From Rotaria sp. Silwood1 (lineage: Eukaryota; Rotifera; Eurotatoria; Philodinida; Philodinidae), in assembly GCA_905250075.1 (NCBI GenBank), contig CAJNOP010000316.1:124001-188000 (forward strand): DNA of 64,000 bases. The letters are read 5' to 3'. The number at the start of each line of letters is the position of its first letter. Position 1 is the stretch's first letter. Positions 37,001-48,289 of this stretch are shown here, one piece after another. The notes beneath the pieces were generated by a model that saw only the letters and a program-made list of their open reading frames with translations, was not told the DNA's origin and made no database searches. A program made the translations under genes and the position numbers.

Positions 37001-40000
37001 ACTAGCACAATGCATTCTTTTAAAGTTCAAGAGTTCAGAAAACCAGAATATGAAGTTTCATCAATGATTCGACCAACTATAGCACGTTATTGTCATCCAA
37101 TCGCTGATGAATATGTCATAGCTACTTGTCAAGGAAAATTATTTGCTGGTGGTTATTTAAATGATGCAAATGTTCAATGGACAGTACAAGCTGAAACAAC
37201 AACATTTACACCACCTAAAAGATCTGACTATATATTTGGTAGAGCTCAACCGTTCTTTTGCTGGTTTGGTAATAATAATCAAACTGAAATTTCATATCCA
37301 GAAAAGTATTTTCAAGTAAAATAATATTAATTTAAGCACAAAAGAGCTATTTGCTCTTAGAAAAAGCAATTTCGAATTAGATTGAAACAAATATGCACTA
37401 CGACTAGATATGATGAATTGTTAACAGCTAGTTAACAGACACAAAGTATATTGAAAGCTGCAGATAGAAGCAGACATATACCAGTTTCAGCACTTTTCTC
37501 AAGTACTACATGATTGAAAATGAGATAATTTGTTCTTAACAGAAATGCAAAATGTATATGAATATTTTACTGAAATATGCATATAGATGAAGTATTAAAC
37601 AGCTAAAGATACAATCTTTCTGAGATGAACATTGTCCACTAGTGTATGACTCTTCTAACTATTTTTGAGTATGTGGTCAGTCAGAAAGAAGCCTCCCCCC
37701 TCAGTCATTGTGCATTAATTCGAAGAAGAATTGCCGTTCATGCTGACTTTCATTTTTTCGTTGTTACCATCCTCTCATGCACTCATAAGAAAGTCAGTTT
37801 TGACCAGTCAACGAAGGACTGCTATTATGAAGCATTTTTCAAAATGTATAATAGACATAAAACGTGCATCAATCTTGACCATCAAAGCGTCTGTTATCTG
37901 TTTCTTTTACCAGATAATGAGAATGTGTCTATGTAAAAATAGTCATTAAACTGCCCATTTCTGGATTTTCTATGAGTTGTTTGTCTCCGAATCAATCTTC
38001 ACTTGGCTTGCGACCCTTGCTATTCCTAAAACTACTACAATATTATCATGATTCGCAAAGTAAGAAGTCTAAAATTGTGGCAAACATGTATTTATAAATC
38101 AGTGGACGAAAACTACGTAGTTCTTTTAATAAATAATCGAAAACTCTAACAAAGAACCTATATTTTAAGAAGTTTATGTACTATGATGTAAGATGTAAAA
38201 ATGTGAAAGATCTCAAGAACTTCACGTTTTGCAAGCTGAGTTTTTAGAACATCATTAAATATTCTATAAATGCAACAGAGAATAGTTCAATCGATGTGTT
38301 TATCAAGTGATTCCATTGATTTACTTTCAGGGTCAAACAAACAATAAAGGTATACATGAAATAAAAATTAGTTATCACGGTATTGAACAAGAGCCAAGAA
38401 CAACAATTGTTCATGCATTAGCAGCCGTTACTGATTTAAATAATCAAACACAGGAAACAAAAACACAATTTATCATACATCCATGTACATATTATGTTGG
38501 ATTTCAATTATTAACAAATTACGGCAAGAAACATAAATCTGTACAAACAAAAGTCATTGTAACAGATATTGATGGAAATTTAATTGATAATATTTTGGTT
38601 GAATGTAAAGTAACTGGATATGGTAAGGAAAGAAAAGAAGATGAAAATGGTTTAACAGTATTTGAAGAAATAAAAGATGAGCAAACATTAACAGTTGTTA
38701 GTTCAAATAAGGATGCAGTCAACATTGATTACATACCAAAATTAGGTAGGTAAAAAATTGAACTTATGATGAAAAAATTAAGTCGAAGTTCATCAGAGTA
38801 TAATTTTGTATATTAAAGTATGTTATCATTTTCACATGAGCATAAGCGATGCTATTTAATTTTATTAACTTGTAAATAGTTGTTTTTCGTAGTCAATTAG
38901 CATATTTGTAAATTCTTTGAGCATATAAACATGGATATAATATGTAGTATGTACATTTTACGTGTAAAATAAGTTGGACACATTTAGTACACACTTTGTA
39001 AGTAAGAAGCACCTGTGTCTATTGCTTCGAAAGTCTGTGTGAATACTATCTCACGGTTCGTCTTGGGTGTTCTCCATTGTTATTGAAGACATATTTTATA
39101 ATTAAATTAAGGATCAATATGAGGATCGATTTACACAGAACAATACAGATGATAGTTTTGAAATTTTTTCTTATGGATTAGCTATATGGCTACGGCACTC
39201 GTAATATATGTTTTTATGCTAATTCTGGCCCATTAAGACTAAAGCTAAATAATCAAACAGTACACAATTTGAAGAATGGAGTACAGGTAAATACACTTGA
39301 GCCTACTCTGACTGCCGTTAAACTCGAATATAGTATTAATCGATAGAGCTTGAAATTTTGCAGTCATGATAACCCACATCAATCCATTACCTTTAAAATA
39401 AAAGCTTTGATGAAAGAATGAACGATCACTTCGATAGGCCTGCTCTAATCCACTCCATGCTAAGAAGCCATTCCAACTCATCCTAAACTTTGTAGTAGCT
39501 TAAAATGGTTTGGCATACTTGGGAATAGGTTAGAGTGAATCCATCGAAATGATATTGGATTCTTACATCAAAGGCTTATTTTAAAGAGAGTGGCTTGATT
39601 TGGAGTCTTATGAATGCAGAATTCCAAGCTCTATCGATTGATACTTTCTTCAAATGAAACAGCGATGAGAATGGTTTGAAATGTATTGTAATGATACTGT
39701 ATAGAATGAGGTTTGTATTTATATTCTATTATTGGTTCTATTCTTTCCACGCTCTTCAATCCTCTCATCTTTGACCCATACTTTTCAGAAATGAAACCTT
39801 TATCTGTAATATAGTAGAGATAGCAGAATTATGTGTATTCATGTATCATCTTGTATTGAGAATATATTATAAACGTCATCACAGACAATTCATCACTTTT
39901 CATGTAAATGATATCTTTTCACTGTTTCGTTTTACCAAAAGAAATGCCTTAAGAGTTTAGATCTTGCTGATCCTCTACTTATTATAGTTAAAGAGATGAA

Positions 40001-43000
40001 AAGTGAATTAAAATAGTAATACAAAAATTCTTTATTTTTTTTTTCTAAAAAATGTAACTGCCAAGCGATCACATAAAAAGTTAGTGTATACTAAGAGTTG
40101 AGAACAAGCTAACAACGATTTGTTATTTGAAAAATGATCAATATGCTTCTGTTGGCAAAGCTTTTAAAGTTCTGTTTAATACTAGGGGGTAGATACAACA
40201 TGTCATACAGTGTCAAAGATGAACAAGGACGATTGGCTATGAGTTTCTATGATAATTTTTATGTCTCTGGTGGTTACGAAAAAGAAATAGAAACACAAAA
40301 GGTAGATTATATTCCAACTGATACAATCACAATTGTAGCAAATGCAAAAAATTATCAACCAGATGACACATGTGAATTACTAATACTAGCACCGTTTAGT
40401 CCAGCGAATGGTCTAGTTATATTTGACTGTGGTGGCCAGGTCTCACAACCGATACAATTTCAGATAGAAACTGGAAAAAATTCAACAACTATTGAATTTA
40501 AAATATCAAAAGATTGGATACCAAATTTCACAGTTCACGCTGAATTAACAGGCTCAATTCCAAGAGAAACTGAAGTGATTAATTCACCACATCGACCAGC
40601 AATCGCTACTGGTTCAGTAACAGTAGAAGTATCAAGAGATAGTTACAAGTTGAATGTTTTGATTAATACAAAAGAAACTAATAAAACATATACACCATCA
40701 TCAATTATTCATATAGATGTCGACGTTACACAACATGTAGATAACTCGCCTATGTGCAAGGCAGAAGTCTGCCTCATTGTCGTTGATGAAGCGGTTTTGT
40801 CATTAACTGGTCACAAATTAGATAGTCCATTAGATATATTTTATCCTAATCAGCCAGCAAATATCACACAATACCATGATAGAAATCGTTGTTTGTTATT
40901 CAATATGCAAGATATAGAAAAATTTAAGAAAGATATGCAACAAAGACAATCTTCATTCGAGCTCTGCGAATCGCTCAGTGCAAGAGCGATGTATGACTGT
41001 ATGCCTATGGCCTGTTCAGCAGCTTTCGAACATGGCGGTTTTGATGAGTCTAATGTTGAAAAAAAAATAGCTGTTCGATCGAATTTCAATCCACTAGCAT
41101 GTTGGATACCATCCTCTATCACTAATTCATCAGGACGTGTTTCATTTGAAATTAAATTACCTGATAATCTAACACGCTATCGTGTATGGGCGGTAGCAAC
41201 GAATGATAAACAATATGGTTTAGGTGAAATGTCATTTACTGTACAATTACCAATTATGATTCGGCCTTCACCACCAAGATTTCTTAATTATGGTGATACA
41301 GCTCATATCTCAGTTATTTTACAAAATCAAACTGATCTATCCTTCTTACTACATGCTGGTGTAAGAGCAACTAATGCTAAATTATTAACGTCACAAATAA
41401 ATCAACAAGCAGTTGGTTATGCAATTGTACTGCAACCAAGTAAACGTGCTGCTCTTACATTTCCATTGTCAACAATTCATTCTGGTACAGCTCGATTCCA
41501 GTTCATAATTAGTACTATCAAGAATGAAACATGTACACAATTCGGTGATGCTATTGAACTAAGTGTACCTGTATTCACACCAGCAACATCTGAAGCATTT
41601 GCAACATACGGTGATATATGTGAAGAAGAAGTAGTTTTACAACCAGTAGAGACACCAAAAAATGTTATTCCACAATTTGGTGAATTATCAATAACAACAA
41701 GTTCAACAGCATTAGCATCATTAACAGATGCAATTATTTCACTCTATACATATCCATATGAATGTACAGAACAATTAAGTTCAAGACTGTTAGGTATACA
41801 ATCACTATGGGATGTTTTACAAGCATTTCATTGTAAAGATTTACCTGAAGTATCAGTATTGAAAACTAAATTAGAATCAGATCTGAATACACTAAAAGGT
41901 CGTCAATATTCAAATGGTGGATTTGGTTATTGGACAAATCGAAATGACTGTTATGCTGATCCATATATGAGTGTACATGTTGCACACTGTTTAGCCGTTC
42001 TTGTGAATAAAAAGGTAAGAGTTTTATTGTATAAATGACTATTAATACAATTATTACAAGAATAGAGCATCTAATTCATTTTAAAATTGTGAAAATGATT
42101 TATTCACAAAAATTTGAATTCTTTGTTCAAAATAGTGCGAAATAAATATCAGTTGTGTAGGTGAAGATATACTGCACGCTCGAGAAAGTTCTGTGTGAAA
42201 CTCCATTATCCTATGTAAAAAACAAAGGTTAAAAATTGATTATAACTGCATTACTATAATCTGACTTTAATCAAATTTTTTAGCATTTAAAGATAACTTT
42301 CATTTGATTTAATCCTTTTTAATTTATTTCAATCGATTATTATTATTAAATCAATTATAATTGATTAGACTTTTTTAACCAATTCAAACAGATTAAGAAA
42401 GATTACATCAAATGAAATCTGTCATTTTTATAATCTTTCTTTTTTTACATGGAATGCATTCCACTTAAAACTATACTATAAAAAACTTTTAAATGTCAAC
42501 CATATCTTTCAAAAATGTTACATTATTTACAGGTATTTAATGTTAACAAGAACATGCTGAACAACTCACTAAAATATCTTGAAAATATTGAATCTGAAAT
42601 TAATCAATTATCATACACTAAATATTGGTCTGACTTAACTCGATTTAGTTTGATAAGTTATGCATTATATGTGCGAGCAAAACATCTTCAAAATGTAGCT
42701 GACGAAGCTTCACAATTATTTCAGCGTAGTGGATTTGATAAACTTAGTTTAGAAGCATTAGGATGGCTATTAATAGCATTATCAACGGATAGAAATAATA
42801 ATAAAGATCAAATAATTGAAATAATATACAAACATCTCAAAGGTAAAGTAAGTGAAACAAGTGAAACAGTTAATTTTATTACATCATATGGTGATGATGG
42901 TCAATCAGTCATGTTACATTCAAATCAACGAACAGATGCTATATTATTAGAATCATTATTATATATTGATCCAAATTCAACTCTCTGTACTAAATTATGT

Positions 43001-44303
43001 AAAGGTTTACAAGCACATAAAGTGAAAGGTGCATGGAAGTCTACACAGGAAAATTGTTTTGTATTAATTGCATTAGATAAATATTTTCACATAAAAGAAA
43101 AAGATACACCAAATTTTGTTGCTAATATTTGGTTTGATAATGATTATTGTGGTCAACATCCATATAAAGGTAAGATCATATCTTAAGAACAATGATGATT
43201 TGATCACCAATATTGTGAATGTAATTATAGTCATATAGCAGCATTACAAAAGAATTGAGATCAAAATGGAATGTGGTTTTCCAGATAATATACTTATCCA
43301 TGTAGAAGTTTTAGTTAGACCTCAAGATTCGTTAAATAAGTTATCTTTGCCTACAAGAAATGATTTCTGTCTATCTATTTCTAAATATAGGTATGCTAAA
43401 CTCTAGCTTTCATAAGTTTTCAGTTCTTGTCTAATAGAATTTGAATTATTTCTTTAACTTCATGTATGATATGAAGACAAATTAACCCTTATATTTATTA
43501 GTTTGTGACTTCTAGCAATAATTCATATTCCTATATTATTCAATATATTTTTGGATAGCGTTTATTTTTATCTCAAATACTACTAAATGATGGTTTCACA
43601 ATATCTAATGTATTCTAATATTTTGTCTTAATATAAAGGCCGAACGACAAATACACATACAGTAAATATTCCGATGAAAGTAATCTTATCACCATCATCA
43701 TCCGACACAAATAACAATAAGAATCTAATTATGCAGAAAGATGGCAATGGTCGATTATATTATCGTATTGCATTGAATTATGCTCCATCAAATTTACAAT
43801 TAAATGCAGTTAACTATGGTTTTAAAATTGAACGCACATACGTAGCTATCAATGATTCATCACATGTTCAGAAACAATCAGATGGTACATGGAAATTCCA
43901 GTTAGGTGAAAAAATCAAAGTCATATTAATAATGACAGCAACACAACGACGATATCATATAGCATTAGTTGATTATTTACCAGCTGGTTGTGAACCATTA
44001 AATACAAAATTAAAAGGTACATTGACTGGCGATACACAATCATCAGTAACAAGATCAAACAGAAATCTTCATTATTGTGGATGTCGACCATATTCAACTA
44101 TTGGTTGGACTGAACATGAAAATTTAAGAGATGAATGTGCTGAAGCATTTCGATCATTATTATGGCCTGGTGTATATGAATGGAGTTATATAATGCGTGC
44201 AACATGTGCTGGAACATTTATCATTCCGCCAGCTAAGGCTGAAGAAATGTATTCACCAGAAAACTTTGGTCGATGTGGTACAGAAAAGGTTATAATTGAA
44301 TAA
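28054..44303 (+). CDS. Bacterial-type alpha-2-macroglobulin with intact thioester motif
   Basis: Ten exons: 28054-28702, 31110-31673, 31917-32120, 32263-32685, 33232-33726, 36963-37315, 38331-38745, 40186-42014, 42533-43169 and 43639-44303. All introns are GT-AG and phases agree, giving about 2077 residues. The order follows bacterial A2M (COG2373, YfhM-like): [12 protein letters not shown] and LTFNQPM (N-terminal Ig-like), [94 protein letters not shown], thioester YPYECTEQ (Cys codon 41763, about residue 1561), and a C-terminal [16 protein letters not shown]. The family traps proteases: cleavage of the bait region exposes the Cys-Gln thioester, which bonds the attacker. No signal peptide is seen at the chosen ATG, so an upstream exon or a cytosolic protein is possible. 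AATAAA at 44452. The bacterial-type order suggests horizontal gain followed by intron acquisition (inference). Confidence 0.92.
28703..31109. other. Macroglobulin intron 1 (2.4 kb) with a transposon
   Basis: A GT-AG intron. It holds the 607-bp inverted-repeat element at 29542-30148; elsewhere nothing coding is supported. Confidence 0.8.
29542..30148. mobile_element. TA-flanked inverted-repeat element rich in TGTGTCG
   Basis: Left end CACACTAAAATAAAATGTGT, right end (other strand) CACACTAAGATAAAATGTGT, each flanked by TA (29540-29541 and 30149-30150), which suggests a Tc1/mariner-type TA duplication. The interior near both ends carries many copies of the heptamer TGTGTCG with A/C/T variants. 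About 607 bp, no transposase. Confidence 0.8.
33038..33091. repeat. Telomere-like foldback in macroglobulin intron 4
   Basis: ATGGGTGTCGG, spacer GGATTAAATCTACAGTC, then GCACACCCACAGGCAC. The spacer is close to that of the copies at 7882 and 8637, supporting a common source. Confidence 0.65.
33727..36962. other. Macroglobulin intron 5 (3.2 kb)
   Basis: The longest intron of the gene. AT-rich, with no coding sequence or element ends that I could define. Confidence 0.7.
38746..40185. other. Macroglobulin intron 7 (1.4 kb) with a foldback
   Basis: A GT-AG intron holding the inverted repeat at about 39290-39700; otherwise nothing supported. Confidence 0.7.
39290..39700. repeat. Long inverted repeat (foldback element) in intron 7
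   Basis: The arms pair around a centre near 39495. Left TTAATCGATAGAGCTTGAAA matches right (other strand) TCAATCGATAGAGCTTGGAA; left CTTTAAAATAAAAGCTTTGA matches right CTTTAAAATAAGCCTTTGA; left TCTAATCCACTCC matches right TCTAACCTATTCC. Identity is roughly 70-75%, so it is old. Likely a degraded miniature transposon. Confidence 0.6.
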
Positions 44304-45381
44304 GAAAAGTATGGTACATTTAAAATTTCTTGATTATTTTTCTGGATATGATGTAGTTTTATTTTTGTCTTCATTGCAAATCCTATTATTAATCAACTTA
44401 TTTTAATGTATTCATTTTACTATCCTAATTAATTTACTACTTTTATATTTGAATAAAATTAATCACTTGATATATTTACTGCAAATGTTAGTAAAATGGT
44501 ATTAATAGATTACTAATCAACACTGTTTCTTTCATAGTGAAATTGAGGCTCTAGATGAATATAGCGAAGTGAAAACAATGAGAGAGAAATCTGTGGATAT
44601 TTTCATGAGATTTCAACCACATGAAACTTTTAGAGTTTATTGGCCATACAGTAAGCTATTAAAATTCTGACGACCAATTTGTAATGGAATGACGTTTATT
44701 ACGGTGTTCCGATAATACAGTCACAGGCATTCAAATTCTAGAAGAATGATTTCATACAAATGTCTTTCAAATTAAATACATACAGCATTAACAATTATAT
44801 AATTGACGACATTATAGTACATATTACATTTCTTTACAACATGCACTAGATCCCNNNNNNNNNNNNNNNNNNNNNNNNNNNNNNNNNNNNNNNNNNNNNN
44901 NNNNNNNNNNNNNNNNNNNNNNNNNNNNNNNNNNNNNNNNNNNNNNNNNNNNNNGAAAAATCGATCTAAAAATTTTAAAACAACATTTTTATAGGTAACT
45001 CGACGAGCTCTATCCAACCATGTCATCAAATCGGCAAACAAAAATTTTGCTCCAATTTCGATTTGCCGGCACCTTACGTTTTCTCGATGTTTTGCAGAAA
45101 TTACTGATTTTAAAGTGATTTCATCTTATGAAATAGTGGAGAAAAAGACGTATCTCTGTCTCCTCTTTCGATTGGTAAAAACTGTAGATCTCTAGCTTTT
45201 TGAGTTCTTGAGTTATTCAAAAAACAGTGGAGCACACCGTATTTTGAAACGGACAATAGAAAGTTTTTCTTCATTGAGAAATGTGAGCTTGTATTTTGGC
45301 TTCTTACAGCAGAGTATGAATATTTCCCATGCAAGTCATTTCCAGTTTTGTCTATGTTTTCATATGTTTGAGCGAAATATA
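44304..45381. other. Macroglobulin 3' flank and gap
   Basis: 3' UTR with AATAAA at 44452-44457, AT-rich spacer, the 100-N gap, and then 430 bp of apparently repetitive non-coding DNA up to the mariner-like end at 45382. Confidence 0.5.
44855..44954. other. Assembly gap (100 N)
   Basis: Exactly 100 Ns, the usual placeholder for a gap of unknown length. The frame spanning it is an artefact. Confidence 0.99.
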
Positions 45382-45545
45382 CAGGGTGGTCCAAAAGTCA
45401 CGCACCCGAAAAACAATCAAATATCTCTGTTACGGCTCGAGTAAACGGGCTGATTTTTTTATCACTAGTAAACGCATGTTCACACTTCATATCCATAAAG
45501 ACAAGGCTGGAGAGAATCTTTTTTAACCCATTGGGGACGGGAGGA
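45382..45545 (+). mobile_element. Mariner-like terminal repeat, copy 1
   Basis: Begins CAGGGTGGTCCAAAAGTCAC directly after TA (45380-45381), a typical mariner-type end, and continues about 160 bp through ATATCTCTGTTACGGCTCGA and CATATCCATAAAGACA. It matches copy 2 at 46510 in direct orientation (about 75%) and more distantly the ends of 47710-48289. The sequence CCCGTCCTCAAAGAGTTAA at 46428 resembles the complement of its inner part, so a far end may lie there. Confidence 0.6.
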
Positions 45546-45787
45546 CCATATATGGCCAACGGTTGTAGATCGGACCATAGCTGACTTGAATATGCCTCTT
45601 GTGATACTTTTATGACGTATAGACTAGTACAGAATATGAATCTTCTACTTTCAATGAAATGTGACACTACTGCCTGTTGTGTCCTCATTATTCTTTCTAT
45701 TTTTGTAGATGGACTCGTATTTACTATTCTCTTTCGTTACTGTTCAGCTGAAAAGACATTGATCAGTCGAATTCGTATATGTGTTAA

Positions 45788-46145
45788 GTTTTTCCCAACA
45801 AGTTATTATATGTTACTAGTTGGATTTTTCCAACATGCTCTTATATATCATATTGTTACGTGCTGCCTTTCTTGAATGTATTCTATCACCAACTCTTTGT
45901 AATACATCACACATATTCATATATAACCAGAACGAGAGGAAGAGAGAAAACAATAGAGAGAGGAAGAATGAGTACGACGATGAAAGGAATAAAATGGCAG
46001 AGGCAGAGAAGCGATATACGTGACGAAATGTCATGACTCAGATTTTCACCGCCTAACAATATGTAGGTTTTTCCCAACTTGCTATCACATGTCGTATATT
46101 GGATTTTTTCAGCATGTTCTCTTCATATATGCTATTGCTCATCTC
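45788..46145. repeat. Direct repeat pair of about 70 bp
   Basis: GTTTTTCCCAACA followed by GTTGGATTTTTCCAACATG (45788-45860) recurs as GGTTTTTCCCAACTT and TTGGATTTTTTCAGCATG (46066-46145), roughly 75% alike and 278 bp apart. It lies between mariner-like ends. Function unknown. Confidence 0.5.
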
Positions 46146-46442
46146 ATTTCGTGGGTTTTTCATCTTCGTCTTCGTCTTCTTCTCTGTTGTTGCTCAGTCG
46201 ACGCTAAGTATTGTACAATAAACCGCTGACTCACGTTTCTACACACACAACATTTACAATTACATCATCATTCATCATAATATGCACAATAACGTCGGAC
46301 TTTGTATTTCAGATTGCTTTCGAGATTATCACACGCTGAAATATTTTTAGACATTCGTTTTTTAGCATCGTCTGAATAAATATATCATTCAGCGTTTCAA
46401 AAAAAATTAATTTTTTCTCAACAGTAACCCCGTCCTCAAAGA

Positions 46443-46723
46443 GTTAAGTACCACTATTGACTTCAACAAAAGAATTTTTACTTTTTCACAGATAGAAGAA
46501 AAAACAATATAGAGGATGGTGTAAAAGTCATTTTACCGAAAAAACATTGAATATCTCCGTTACGACTCGAGCAAACGAGCTGATCTTTTTTCTAATGATA
46601 TAGGCATGTTCGAACTTTATATCCATAAAGACATGTCTAGAAAGACCCTTTGTTAACAATATTGGTTTTTTTCCTATCTGTAACAAAGTAAAATTTTTGT
46701 TGAGATCAATAGTGGTACTTAAG
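46443..46723. mobile_element. Mariner-like terminal repeat, copy 2, enclosed in a 65-bp inverted repeat
   Basis: Arms 46443-46508 and 46661-46723 are inverted copies (TTAAGTACCACTATTGA on both, about 88% alike). Between them, from 46510, lies a direct copy of the mariner-like end: GAGGATGGTGTAAAAGTC, then ATATCTCCGTTACGACTCGA and TATATCCATAAAGACATG. Probably a nested or rearranged miniature element. Confidence 0.6.
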
Positions 46724-47154
46724 ACCAAGCTCAATAGAAGAGACAATCAATATCAACAAGTATCATGATCAGCTGAAGTAACATGAGTCCATGTTTTCTA
46801 TATATACATGTAGACAACAATTGTTACAAGCCATCGGTCAAAGATCTAGTTCAGATGAAAAATAAAATCGATAATAACATCAAAATAAATTTTATATGAT
46901 GTTTTTATATACTTTTTCTAACACGATAGCTGTGTGTATTACATTTGTAAATAGTTATTTTGTACACCTATTAGAGACAAATTTTACATGAAATCAAACT
47001 TTAATGGATATAGAATGAAACTATACAAAGCTCACGAAAATTGTTTAAACTGTCAAAGAAATATTCAAGTTTCTTTCTCAACCAAACTTTTGGGATACTC
47101 TGTGAATTGACAGTGAATATCGGTTAAAAAAAATTAATTCTCTTTTTTATTTAG
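46724..47154. other. Intergenic
   Basis: No supported feature. Confidence 0.4.
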
Positions 47155-47384
47155 GTGAATCTCGAAAATCAATCATAACGCTATTTTTTATTTGAAATAT
47201 GAGTAATACAATTTTTTATTTAGATTCAAAGCAACAGTACCTGTAACGGTAAATAGTATTTTAAAAATTAAATATGCGCTTTTTTCTTATTTAGATGAAT
47301 AGTAGCAATAATCAGAATGGTAACTACTTTTAATATTTAATAATGTATTTTATATTTAGGCTAATCACAAGGACAACTGCAAAA
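47155..47384 (+). other. Array of four 25-nt exon-like blocks
   Basis: Blocks 47155-47179, 47224-47248, 47295-47319 and 47360-47384 are each exactly 25 nt and start 69, 71 and 65 nt apart. Each is preceded by an acceptor-like (T)TTTATTTAG or TATATTTAG. The last three are followed by donor-like GTAAAT, GTAACT and GTAAGT; the first is followed by GCTATT. Joined in order, one frame stays open across blocks 1 to 3 and stops in block 4. It reads as a tandemly duplicated microexon-intron unit. No flanking gene is identified, so it may be a decayed gene fragment or coincidence of AT-rich repeats. Confidence 0.35.
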
Positions 47385-47709
47385 GTAAGTATTTTTTAAA
47401 AAGAAAATTAAGTCGATTTCGATATTCACAATACAGGAGGTTACCGTTCCTTGAACAATTCTTGGAAATGTTTTGGAGACTTCCTGAGGATATGTTAAGG
47501 TATTCTTGACTAGGCCAGTAAGTAGAACACTAAGAGTTCTTATTTAACTTTCTGACATCACAGTACATATATACTCCCTTACTAGAAGATCTCGGGTCCT
47601 CTAATGCGTCCCAGTGTATAAAATTCCCAAAGACTCTTCTAATTCGACTTTTTGATAAAGTTTTCAAAAAGATCCTTAAAAAAATTAGCTTTTATATTTC
47701 ATATCACTA

Positions 47710-48289
47710 CAGGGTATCCCAAAAGTCATCTTACACTTCAAAAATCTTGGGTTTCTTCGCCTTCTTTTGATCAGATGGACTGATTTTTTTACCACTAACA
47801 AAGTGTTATTCACAGATCATGTTCATAAAAGAAACATTGTCAAAAGTTGCTTTGAAATATGTATAACTAACTTTAACAAAAAATGGTAACCTTTCATGAG
47901 TTATGAACAACCAATACTGCAGCTGTATCAATAAAATCTTGCCTTTTACGATTGAAACTTTTAAGATACAGTGAGTAACAAGACATGCATCTGTGGTGTA
48001 AGTATGAGATCAAACGACACTCGTGCGAAAAATTGATTGAAAATAATTATATGCCGTTTATTCTTAAGTAAGGGAACAAATCTCTTGTTTTGTCATAGCT
48101 AGTAAAAGGTTAAGTTCTTTGTTAAAGCCAGTTATACATATTTCAAAAAGAACTTTTAACAGTGTTTCTCTTATGAATATGAACTATGAATACTCTTTTA
48201 TCAGTGATAAAAAAATTAGCCCATTTGGTCTAAAGATGGTCGAGATGTTCAACCTTTTTGGAGTGTACTGCGACTTTTGGAACACTCTG
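47710..48289. mobile_element. Mariner-like miniature element with long terminal inverted repeats
   Basis: Left end CAGGGTATCCCAAAAGTC, right end (other strand) CAGAGTGTTCCAAAAGTC, each flanked by TA (47708-47709 and 48290-48291). Inverted arms extend about 180 bp (for example ATGTATAACTAACTTTAACA inside the left arm against its complement near 48120). 580 bp with no transposase. Arms are diverged, so it is not recent. Confidence 0.8.

Noticed and set aside
44772-45041. 89-codon minus-strand frame
   Set aside because: It spans 100 Ns; the frame is an artefact of the gap.
45398-45688. Minus-strand frame sharing phrases with frames at 46528-46746 and 48119-48316
   Set aside because: The similarity comes from shared mariner-like terminal repeats, not from a protein family.
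45855-46260. Possible solo LTR (region starting TGTTACGTGC and ending in ACAATTACA with CAATAAA inside)
   Set aside because: No second copy, no matching target duplication and no internal domains in the window; boundaries are guesswork.
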